The notes below the pieces were generated by a model. It did no database searches, was not told where the DNA came from, and saw only the letters and a list, made by a program, of their open reading frames with translations. Below, one piece after another: positions 56,729 through 64,000 of a stretch of 64,000 nt of DNA (position 1 is its first letter; every line of letters begins with the position of its first letter). Made by a program: the position numbers and the translations under genes. This DNA comes from Erythrobacter sp. Alg231-14 (GTDB lineage: Bacteria; Pseudomonadota; Alphaproteobacteria; Sphingomonadales; Sphingomonadaceae), in NCBI RefSeq assembly GCF_900149685.1, contig NZ_LT702999.1, forward strand, positions 930,001-994,000. Reading direction: 5' to 3'.

Positions 56729-57829
56729 ATGCCGCTCGCGAAAATCACTCTTCAGAACTTTCGAAATCACGCCGCAAGTGAGTTGGCGGACACGGCGCAC
56801 TTCAATTTATTGGTGGGCGAAAACGGGGCAGGTAAGACCAATGTCCTCGAAGCGATCTCTTTGCTTAGCCCCGGTCGTGGATTGCGCCGCGCGGCTTTGG
56901 TGGACTTGGCCCGCAAAGAAACGCCCGATGCGGCGGACGGCGCCTTTGCCATTGGGGCAAGTCTAATCGAACAGGGCCAAATCTCTGCGAGGATTGGCAC
57001 ATACACCCAACCGGCAAAGCCCACGCGGCGGCTGGTTCGGATCAACGGCGCCGATGCCAGCGCCAGCGCCCTATCCGAATGGCATGCCGTGTCATGGCTC
57101 ACCCCGGCGATGGACGGATTGTTCACCGACAGCGCAGGTGCCCGCCGGCGGTTCATGGATCGCATGGCGCTGGCCATTGAACCGGGGCACGCGAAAGCGG
57201 TGGGGCAATTGGAAACGGCATTGCGAGAACGCAACCGCCTGCTCGAAGAGCGGGGCGATGCGCGTTGGTTGGACGCCATAGAGGCGCAAGCGGCCCAGCA
57301 CGGCAGCCTTGTAGCGCAAACACGCGCGCGGTTGGTGGCGATGTTGGGGGATGAATTGTCAGCCCTTCCCCCCGAACCCTTTGCGCGGCCAATTCTTACT
57401 TATGTTCCGGGCGGGCCGATCGATCCGTCGGACTTATTGGCGGAATTAGCCCGCGCGCGGCCGCGCGACCGCGCCGCCGGACGTGCCCTATCGGGCCCTC
57501 ATCGCGATGAATTGCAGGTGGTGATGGCGCAAAGCGACATGACCCCCGGTCAACCCGCGGCCTCTTGTTCGACCGGCGAACAAAAGGCGATGTTGATTGC
57601 GATCACATTGGCTCACGGAGTGTTGGCGGCATCGGGCCGGCCCAGTGTTTTGTTGCTGGACGAAGTAGCCGCGCATTTGGATCCTGTCCGCAGGACGGAG
57701 CTGTTCCGCCGCCTAAGAGGCGGTGGCGCGCAAATCTGGATGACAGGGACCGAAATCGCTCCCTTTGCAGATATAACCGCCGAAGCTGCCATCTGGCGTG
57801 TCAGCGACGGGGCATTGGAACGGCTCTAG
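56729..57829 (+). CDS. recF: DNA replication and repair protein RecF
   Basis: The 366-aa protein has the RecF layout: LAKITLQNFRNHA, the Walker A GENGAGKTNVLEAISLLSPG, the RRRFMDRMAL region, the signature CSTGEQKAML and the Walker B VLLLDEVAAHLD. It loads RecA at gaps. The start was chosen for GAGG nine bases upstream. Its 3' end overlaps the convergent tesA gene by four bases. Confidence 0.94.
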   Translation: MPLAKITLQNFRNHAASELADTAHFNLLVGENGAGKTNVLEAISLLSPGRGLRRAALVDLARKETPDAADGAFAIGASLIEQGQISARIGTYTQPAKPTRRLVRINGADASASALSEWHAVSWLTPAMDGLFTDSAGARRRFMDRMALAIEPGHAKAVGQLETALRERNRLLEERGDARWLDAIEAQAAQHGSLVAQTRARLVAMLGDELSALPPEPFARPILTYVPGGPIDPSDLLAELARARPRDRAAGRALSGPHRDELQVVMAQSDMTPGQPAASCSTGEQKAMLIAITLAHGVLAASGRPSVLLLDEVAAHLDPVRRTELFRRLRGGGAQIWMTGTEIAPFADITAEAAIWRVSDGALERL

Positions 57830-58566
57830 CTTTCGCCAACGTCCGAACCCTCATTGGCAGGAATTGCCGCGGCCACCGCGTCCAAAGTTGATTCAACCAT
57901 CGCGTCAATCCCCTCTGCGGTGGGATGAATGCGGTCGGATTGGAACAAGGACGCGTCTTGATAAACGTCCTCCATCCAGAATGGGATGAGATCAGCCCCA
58001 AACTCTTCGGCCAGCTCACCGTAGATCGCATCAAAGTCGGCCTGATATTCGGGACCGTAATTGGGTGGTGCGCGCATTCCCATCAACAAAACCGGTATCT
58101 CACGCTCTTTTAGAATGGTCAGCATGGCGGTGAAATTGTCACGGGTTTCTGCCGGAGATAGCCCCCGCAGCAAATCATTGCCGCCCAATTCAAGGATAAA
58201 TAGATCCGGTACATTCTCCTGCGAATTGAGCGTGAATTCGAGCCGGGTCAGTCCCGCGGCGCTGGTATCGCCCGATACACCAGCGTTTACGATGGATGCG
58301 TTTGTGCCACGCACGCGCAGTGCCGCTTCCAATTTGGATGGATAGGAATCGCCGGGATCGCGCAGGCCATAGCCGGCAAACAGACTGTCGCCAAAAGCCA
58401 GCACATCAATCTGTTCGCCCATCACTGGGATCGCCAATTCGCCATCGGCTATGGCGCCATTGCCAGATGAAGGCGGTTCGATCGCAGTCTGATTATCGCA
58501 TCCCACCAATGCCAATGCAGCGATGAAACCAAACACCATCCTCGTGCGTTTCTGCGAGATGCCCAT
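57826..58566 (-). CDS. tesA: GDSL-family arylesterase / lysophospholipase TesA-like lipoprotein
   Basis: The 246-aa protein has a lipobox (ALVGC-D) and GDSL blocks: AFGDSLFAGYGL (nucleophile Ser), GNDLLRGL (block III) and the Asp/His pair in SDRIHPTAEG. It belongs to the TesA/arylesterase family, which cleaves esters in the periplasm. The upstream half of the longer frame is a shadow of the ABC gene. Start to start with the ABC gene it is 58 bases, the classical tesA-ybbA divergent arrangement. Confidence 0.9.
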   Translation of the reverse strand: MGISQKRTRMVFGFIAALALVGCDNQTAIEPPSSGNGAIADGELAIPVMGEQIDVLAFGDSLFAGYGLRDPGDSYPSKLEAALRVRGTNASIVNAGVSGDTSAAGLTRLEFTLNSQENVPDLFILELGGNDLLRGLSPAETRDNFTAMLTILKEREIPVLLMGMRAPPNYGPEYQADFDAIYGELAEEFGADLIPFWMEDVYQDASLFQSDRIHPTAEGIDAMVESTLDAVAAAIPANEGSDVGES

Positions 58567-58624
58567 ATTGATCTGCGAACCCTTCTCTTTGGTACTTGTT
58601 TGAAACCCTTCTCTATCCCATCTG

Positions 58625-59401
58625 GTGACTGTGACCAACTCTACAACTCCCCCCTCCGCCCCGAACGCTGATTTGGCGATCAGCGCACGCGATCTCACTC
58701 TAACCTTGGGCAGCGATGCTGCGCCGGTTGATATCTTGCGCGGGATCGATCTCGATATTGCGCATGGCGATGTCGTCGCACTGCTCGGACCATCTGGTTC
58801 CGGTAAAAGCTCGCTTATGGCGGTCCTTTCCGGGTTGGAGCGCGCCACTGGCGGATCGTTGACCGTCACCGGATCTAACTTTGCGACCCTAGACGAAGAT
58901 GGATTGGCCGCCGCACGCAGAGGCCGCATCGGCATCGTGTTGCAGGCGTTCCATCTATTACCAACAATGACCGCGGCGGAAAATGTCGCAACCCCAATGG
59001 AATTGGCCGGTTTCGAAGACGCCAGCCCGCGTGCAACCGCCGAATTGCAGGCGGTGGGATTGGGCCACCGCATTGACCATTACCCGACGCAATTGTCTGG
59101 TGGCGAACAACAGCGCGTTGCCATTGCACGCGCCATTGCTCCGCGCCCCGGTTTGATATTCGCCGATGAACCAACCGGCAATTTGGATGTGAGCACCGGC
59201 GAGGAAATTGTCGAACTGTTGTTCGCGCGTCGTGCGGAAACTGGCGCGACCTTGTTGATCATCACCCATGACCCGGCATTGGCCGCTCAATGTGATCGGG
59301 TTCTGACAATGGCAGATGGCGTCATCGTCTCCGATGAACGCGGATCGGCTGCACCAAGTTCAGATGCGTTGAAAAGCAACGCCGCAGAGGCCGCTGAATG
59401 A
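58625..59401 (+). CDS. ABC transporter ATP-binding protein (YbbA-like)
   Basis: The 258-aa protein has Walker A GPSGSGKSS, Q-loop VLQAFHLLPTMTAAENV, signature LSGGEQQR, Walker B LIFADEPTGNLD and the H-loop. It resembles the LolD/MacB/YbbA group that drives lipoprotein or mechanotransmission exporters. GTG start. Overlaps the permease by four bases. Confidence 0.93.
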   Translation: MTVTNSTTPPSAPNADLAISARDLTLTLGSDAAPVDILRGIDLDIAHGDVVALLGPSGSGKSSLMAVLSGLERATGGSLTVTGSNFATLDEDGLAAARRGRIGIVLQAFHLLPTMTAAENVATPMELAGFEDASPRATAELQAVGLGHRIDHYPTQLSGGEQQRVAIARAIAPRPGLIFADEPTGNLDVSTGEEIVELLFARRAETGATLLIITHDPALAAQCDRVLTMADGVIVSDERGSAAPSSDALKSNAAEAAE

Positions 59402-61947
59402 GCGCTGCCGAAGGACTTGGTTGGGCCGGCGCCTGGAACATTGCGAAACGCGATCTCAACGCGCGGTTTCGCGGGCTACGATTGCTGCTCGTCTGCATAT
59501 TCCTAGGAACGGCGGCCTTGGCGGCAATCGGCACCCTAACCGCATCGATAGAACGCGAATTGCAGTCTTCTGGGCAAGAATTGCTGGGCGGTGATCTCGA
59601 AGTCGAGGTTTGGCAACGCGATCTGTCTTCCGAAGAACAATCCGCATTGCGTGAATATGGTGAGATTTCCGGCGGTTTCCGGATGCAGGCCATGGCCAGC
59701 ACCGAAGACGCCGCCGCACCCGTTGAATTGAAAGCCATCGATGACAAGTGGCCACTCTATGGCGCGTTCACGATCATCGACAGCGATCAAAACAGCGTCA
59801 CCGCGGGCCCACCAACGGGGTCCGACGCCTATTTGGCGAAAGGCGCGCTCGACAGGCTTGATATCACTGTTGGCGACACCTTCCGCATGGGGTCGATGAC
59901 ACTGACCGCGGCTGGCGTGATCGACAATGAACCGGATCGGCTATCCGAAGGTTTCCAACTTGGCCCCACCGTTTTGGTAGCCCGCGATGTTCCAGAGGCG
60001 GCAGGATTGCTGCAGCCGGGGTCATTGTATCAAAGCAAATATCGCGTGGCTTTTGATGCCGCATCGACGGATCCCGAAGCGGCCGAAGAGGCTTTGACTG
60101 AGGCGTTTCCGAATGCGGGGTTTGATTTCCGTACACGCGATCGCGCATCGCCCGGCGCCGACCGATTTGTACGCCAGATGAGCGATTTCCTTACCTTGGT
60201 AGGATTGGCCGCGTTGGTGATCGCCGGGATCGGTATTGCGGGCGGGGTTTCATCCTATCTCGATCAACGCCGGGCCAGCATCGCGACACTCAAAGTCTTG
60301 GGTGCATCGTCGCGCGACATCGTTCGGGTATACGCGCTTCAAATTGCGGTTGCCGCGCTAATCGGCAGCGTGCTGGGATTGGCGACCGGCGTTCTGGTTA
60401 CTCCGTTGCTGGGCGCTGCACTGGATGGATTGTTGCCGGTGGAAGCTGGCTTTGTGATTGAACCGGCCCCGCTGATGTTGGCGGGCGCGTATGGATTGTT
60501 GGTCGCCTTTGCATTTGCTGCAGCACCTCTGCTGCGCGCGCGCTCATTTCCGGCGATGGCTTTGATGCGGTCGCGCATTGTGCCTCTGGCTCGGGATAAA
60601 CGCGCTCTGTTCGCGACCGGTATTGGGATCGCCGCAATCTGTGCGCTCGCTCTGATTACGACGGCACAACCTCTTTTGGCCGGAGGGTTCTTGATTGGTG
60701 CCGGTGCCGCTTTGATCATGCTGGCCGGACTTGGTCTGGCGCTGCAATACGCAGCACGCCGCATTCCGCGCCCGTCCAATCCCCTTTTGCGATCGGCCCT
60801 ATCAAACCTCTATCGCCCCGGCGCACCCACAAGCGCGCTGGTTACCGCGTTGGGATTTGGTTTGGCGTCCTTCGTCTTGCTGGCGGCGATCCAAAGCGCA
60901 ATTGACGGCAACATTCAAAGCCGCGTCCCGCAAGAGGCACCGGACTATTTCGTCATCGACCTTCCTCCCGAAGGGAAGGACCGTTTCTACGAATTGGTGC
61001 AAACACCCTTCCCAGATGCGCAATTGCGCAGCGTGCCAACAATGCGCGGGGCCATACTCGCCTTTGGTGAAGAAGGCGCGATGCAACGCACAGCCGATCT
61101 GGAAGAGATTCCCGAAGGCGCGTGGGCGCTGCGCGGCGAACGTGGGATAACCTATTCCGACACGCCGCCAGAAGGCAGCCGGATCGTAGATGGCGAATGG
61201 TGGGTAGAAGGGCATACTGGCGATGCGCTTGTCTCAATCGATGCCGAGTTTGCCCAAGCTGCCGGCCTTAAGGTGGGCGATATGTTGACCATCGGCATCC
61301 TGGGTGCAGAGCGCACCGTAAGGATCGCGAACCTGCGTGAAATTGATTGGGAGACGATGGGCTTCAACTTCACGCTTGTCTTTTCCGCCAACGCCATTGC
61401 CGATGCACCGCACAAATTGTCTGCAACAATCGACCTACCTGAGAATGCCGATGCGTCGGATCAGGGGCAATTGCTGCGCAGCATGGTGCAAGAATTCCCA
61501 TCCAGCTCTGTGATCGAAGTGGGGGAGGTTCTGGTCCAAGCGCGTGTTTTGCTGGAACAAGTCGGTCTGGCCACATTGGCCGCTGCGGGGGTTGCGGTTT
61601 TGGCCGGGCTTGCCGTTTTGATGGGTGCTATCGCGGCGGCCCGCGCCGCCAGAACATATGACACAGTGGTCTTGCGCGTTTTGGGCGCCAGCCGCAGGCA
61701 GATCCTCGGCCTGCAACTGGCGGAGTACGGGTTAATTGCTGCAGCGCTTGCGTTGGTCGCATTGGCGTTGGGGTCGGGTTTGGCTTGGGTGATCATCACC
61801 CAATTGTTTGAATTTGATTGGCTGCCAGATTGGGGCGCGGTTCTCGCCGTTCTCGGGCTCGGCCTTGTGATGGTGATGGCCTTTGCCCTTGGCGGATCAT
61901 TGCCGCTGCTTCGCGCGAAGCCTGCGCAAGCACTCAGAGAGCTTTAA
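59398..61947 (+). CDS. FtsX-family permease (YbbP-like)
   Basis: The 849-aa protein has the layout of the ten-helix YbbP type: an N-terminal helix, a large periplasmic domain, an FtsX-like block (LVGLAALVIAGIGIAGGVSSYLDQRRASIATLKVLGASSRDI), several helices, a second periplasmic domain and a second FtsX-like block (ARTYDTVVLRVLGASRRQILGLQL). Paired with the ATPase, it should extract or move a lipophilic substrate with TesA nearby. Confidence 0.93.
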   Translation: MSAAEGLGWAGAWNIAKRDLNARFRGLRLLLVCIFLGTAALAAIGTLTASIERELQSSGQELLGGDLEVEVWQRDLSSEEQSALREYGEISGGFRMQAMASTEDAAAPVELKAIDDKWPLYGAFTIIDSDQNSVTAGPPTGSDAYLAKGALDRLDITVGDTFRMGSMTLTAAGVIDNEPDRLSEGFQLGPTVLVARDVPEAAGLLQPGSLYQSKYRVAFDAASTDPEAAEEALTEAFPNAGFDFRTRDRASPGADRFVRQMSDFLTLVGLAALVIAGIGIAGGVSSYLDQRRASIATLKVLGASSRDIVRVYALQIAVAALIGSVLGLATGVLVTPLLGAALDGLLPVEAGFVIEPAPLMLAGAYGLLVAFAFAAAPLLRARSFPAMALMRSRIVPLARDKRALFATGIGIAAICALALITTAQPLLAGGFLIGAGAALIMLAGLGLALQYAARRIPRPSNPLLRSALSNLYRPGAPTSALVTALGFGLASFVLLAAIQSAIDGNIQSRVPQEAPDYFVIDLPPEGKDRFYELVQTPFPDAQLRSVPTMRGAILAFGEEGAMQRTADLEEIPEGAWALRGERGITYSDTPPEGSRIVDGEWWVEGHTGDALVSIDAEFAQAAGLKVGDMLTIGILGAERTVRIANLREIDWETMGFNFTLVFSANAIADAPHKLSATIDLPENADASDQGQLLRSMVQEFPSSSVIEVGEVLVQARVLLEQVGLATLAAAGVAVLAGLAVLMGAIAAARAARTYDTVVLRVLGASRRQILGLQLAEYGLIAAALALVALALGSGLAWVIITQLFEFDWLPDWGAVLAVLGLGLVMVMAFALGGSLPLLRAKPAQALREL

Positions 61948-62015
61948 AGCGCGCGCACTGGCGTGTGGGAAAGCGGGACTTCTCCAACCGGGGAGCCCCG
62001 CCCTATCCCTCTGCG

Positions 62016-62498
62016 TCAATCAAAGGTTTCTTGAAGATCTGTCGCCTTTGGGTCTGGTCCAAAGCGGTTGTCCCCCTTGGTGCCAGGCAAAAGCAGAACA
62101 ACCAAGAATGCCAAGCTGGTCAACAGTCCAACAAACGGGATCATCGAGGCAACGATCACGCCCAAATACCACCAACCCGATTGCCCCAGATCATGCAAGC
62201 GGCGGACCGTGACAGCGATCCACGGTATAAGGACCACCAGGCTGAAGATCGTCGAAACAATCAGGCCGATCGTGTTCATGGTCGTGAAGCTAGCAAGGAT
62301 AGCTTCAGCCATCGCTTCCTCAGATCCGGGCCCCGTGGGGTTCACAGAGAAAATGGCCGTGAAGAACGAGAAATAGAACGGCCCCGCAAAGATCAAGAAC
62401 ACCGCGAAGAGCAAAAGCGCAAAGCTCCAAAATTCCATGCGCCGTGATCGGCCCTCGAAATCAACGTAGCGTTTAAGCGGCAAAATCATCCAATGCAT
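62016..62498 (-). CDS. DUF805 membrane protein
   Basis: The 160-aa protein has the DUF805 pattern: YVDFEGRSRRMEFWSFALL at the start, four membrane helices and the VRRLHDLGQSGWW motif, with TKGDNRFGPDP near the end. Common in bacteria; function unknown. The region between it and the permease stop contains only a weak hairpin. Confidence 0.9.
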   Translation of the reverse strand: MHWMILPLKRYVDFEGRSRRMEFWSFALLLFAVFLIFAGPFYFSFFTAIFSVNPTGPGSEEAMAEAILASFTTMNTIGLIVSTIFSLVVLIPWIAVTVRRLHDLGQSGWWYLGVIVASMIPFVGLLTSLAFLVVLLLPGTKGDNRFGPDPKATDLQETFD

Positions 62499-62609
62499 CT
62501 CAGATCCCCTCTGTTTGGAGGTATGTCACCACACAATACGAAGAACCGCAACACCGCGCCCGCGTCCATGACGCGCTATCGCTAGACACTGTGAGAGCGG
62601 CACAAAGAA

Positions 62610-62643
62610 AAAGGGCCCCGCCATCGCTGGCGGAGCCCCTTTC
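62610..62643 (-). terminator. Terminator after the TonB receptor gene
   Basis: On the minus strand AAAGGGGCTCCGCC pairs with GGCGGGGCCCTTT around a short loop and a bulge, followed by TTTCTTTG. It stands 22 bases after the receptor stop. Confidence 0.8.
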
Positions 62644-62664
62644 TAACCGTGTTGATCGAATGGA

Positions 62665-64000
62665 TCAGAAACGGAAGCGAACAACGCCGCCATAAGTGCG
62701 CGGTTGGTTCGGGTAACCCGAAACCGTACCGGCCTGTGCAACGCCGTCGAACACTGTCGTGATGAACTCATCATCGAACAGGTTACGGGCAAACGCACCC
62801 ACTTCGAGACCGTTGTTCAGAACCAGTGTAACCGATGTGTTCACAAGGTTGACTTCACGGCTGAAGATCTGGGTGTTGCCAAGAGCTGCGTTAAAGGTTG
62901 GCAGACCATTGTTGATCGGCGTGTTGCTCTCATGGTTGTAATCGATACGGCTGATGATGCGCGTACCGCTATCCCATTCGTGCGTGTATGTTGCACTTGT
63001 CGCGATTGCGATTTCTGGAATACCAGCCGGACGAACACCCGACAGATCGCCCAAGACGCTTCCTGGGAAGTCATCGAAGAGCGGATCGAGATACGTCAGA
63101 GCAAAGGTGAGAACCAAGCCATCTGTTGGAATGATGGTTGCGTCGAATTCTGCACCCTTAACCGATTGCTGACCAGCGTTCTGAAGCGCAAAACCTGTGC
63201 CGGTGAAGGCAAGGCTTTGGAAGCCGTCGATCGTTTGGTCGAACAGAGCAAGGTTAAAGCCAAATCCGTCCCACTGAGCTTTCATACCGATTTCGTAGAC
63301 TTCGGCATTCTCAGGACCAGCAAAGCGTGTGCCTGAACGCAGGTTTGGAATGGCCAGACCAGCGTCAAGAATTGGCGATGACGGTGCAGCGAAGGTCGAA
63401 CCACCTGGACCAGCAACAAAGTCTGCGCTGGATGGGCGGCTGTCACGCGACAGGTTGACCGAACTGGCTTTAAAGCCGGTTGCGTAGCTGGCGTAGAGGT
63501 TAATCTCGTTCGAAGCCTGATAGGCAACACGCAACAAATACGTCAGCTTGTCATCGTTTGTCTTACCGTCTTCGACAGAGTTCGGGATGGTCAAGAACGG
63601 TGGCTGGAATTGGAAACCTTGCAGACCAATCAACGGGTTTTGCGTTGGGTCAAGAGCGGCTGCCAGCAGACCAGCTTGTACGGCTTCTGGCAGAGCCTGG
63701 AAACCAGCACGGTCGGTTACCGTTGGCAAACCGGGGTTAGCCGCAGTCGCACCAGTGATAAACGCATCAACCAGATTGACCTGACCCAATGGATCCGGGC
63801 TAATTTGGCTCAAAGCAAAGTCTTTGGAATCGTCGGTGTAGTTAAAGCCGCCAGTGAACACGAGGCCATCTGTTGGTTCAAAATCGACCGTACCGAAGAT
63901 TGAGTAGGACGTGTTGTCCATGCTGAACGTTTCTTGGCTCAACAATGGTGTGCGGAAAATGCTTTCCTGTGCAAGACCGAGAGCTTGCTCAACACCGTTA
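62665..64000 (-). CDS. TonB-dependent receptor, C-terminal part
   Basis: The frame is open to the window edge, so the N-terminal plug and signal peptide are missing; about 445 residues of the barrel remain. Alternating hydrophobic strands, the segments SIFGTVDFEPTDGLVFTGGFNYTDDSKDF, NEINLYASYATGFKASSVNLSRDSRPS and VYEIGMKAQWDGFGFNLALF, and a last strand ending in RFRF-stop are typical. It belongs to the sphingomonad group of receptors for large or unknown substrates, not an obviously ferric-siderophore type. Length and ligand cannot be judged. Confidence 0.9.
   Translation of the reverse strand, partial: NGVEQALGLAQESIFRTPLLSQETFSMDNTSYSIFGTVDFEPTDGLVFTGGFNYTDDSKDFALSQISPDPLGQVNLVDAFITGATAANPGLPTVTDRAGFQALPEAVQAGLLAAALDPTQNPLIGLQGFQFQPPFLTIPNSVEDGKTNDDKLTYLLRVAYQASNEINLYASYATGFKASSVNLSRDSRPSSADFVAGPGGSTFAAPSSPILDAGLAIPNLRSGTRFAGPENAEVYEIGMKAQWDGFGFNLALFDQTIDGFQSLAFTGTGFALQNAGQQSVKGAEFDATIIPTDGLVLTFALTYLDPLFDDFPGSVLGDLSGVRPAGIPEIAIATSATYTHEWDSGTRIISRIDYNHESNTPINNGLPTFNAALGNTQIFSREVNLVNTSVTLVLNNGLEVGAFARNLFDDEFITTVFDGVAQAGTVSGYPNQPRTYGGVVRFRF

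Noticed and set aside
58567..59073. N-terminal extension of tesA
   Set aside because: It lies antisense to the ABC ATPase gene; the lipoprotein signal sits at the later start.

Overview
The window looks like chromosomal DNA from an alphaproteobacterium of the order Sphingomonadales, probably the Erythrobacter group. The evidence is a circularly permuted two-piece tmRNA gene of the alphaproteobacterial type, an atpHAGDC operon without F0 genes and with a short epsilon subunit, DUF1153 (SciP-like) and DUF2794 proteins, an HdaA-type DnaA regulator and a TonB-dependent receptor. I see no rRNA or tRNA genes, insertion sequences, prophage or CRISPR array.

Layout. 1-9.4 kb: the end of priA, a lipoprotein, a PhrB-type FeS photolyase, an iron-controlled siderophore-interacting protein, a GST, an unknown CxxCC protein, ada, two small secreted proteins and a membrane-anchored HtrA-like protease. 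9.6-17.6 kb: a TauD-type dioxygenase behind a palindromic operator, the F1 ATP synthase operon, an Rrf2 regulator divergent from a membrane protein across a duplicated operator, and a second GST. 17.6-28.9 kb: a prolyl oligopeptidase, a SciP-like protein, a SOUL protein, glmU/gph, an SDR, three membrane proteins, DUF2794, cysE and hdaA. 28.9-36.8 kb: a DUF2066-like protein divergent from purM-purN-sulfotransferase; ndk; and the pepA-DUF2256-holC-lipoprotein cluster, whose 47-aa DUF2256 gene is easily missed. 37-43.8 kb: lptD-surA-pdxA-rsmA and a lipoprotein esterase. 43.9-49.6 kb: malate synthase G and a partial arginine-succinylation operon (M20 hydrolase, astA, astB). 49.7-56.5 kb: a small membrane protein with its own -24/-12 promoter, ssrA, mscL, a lemA-TPM-TPM-NUDIX-SDR run, and a four-gene cluster of three short related membrane peptides plus PspC. 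56.7-64 kb: recF, tesA divergent from a YbbA/YbbP-type ABC system, a DUF805 protein and the C-terminal two thirds or so of a TonB receptor.

The most interesting signal is a probable sigma-54 regulon for the envelope. Two almost identical -24/-12 elements (TTGGCACG-N5-TGCA), on opposite strands about 6.9 kb apart, each stand just upstream of small membrane-protein genes. One drives three tandem 37-48-aa peptides that share a hydrophobic core ending in A-I-(I/V)-P-A-S-P and are translationally coupled to a PspC-domain protein. The other drives an 84-aa two-helix protein with a charged helical tail. PspC is classically part of the sigma-54/PspF phage-shock response. The peptides appear to be undescribed accessory parts of such a response; this is inference from promoter and context.
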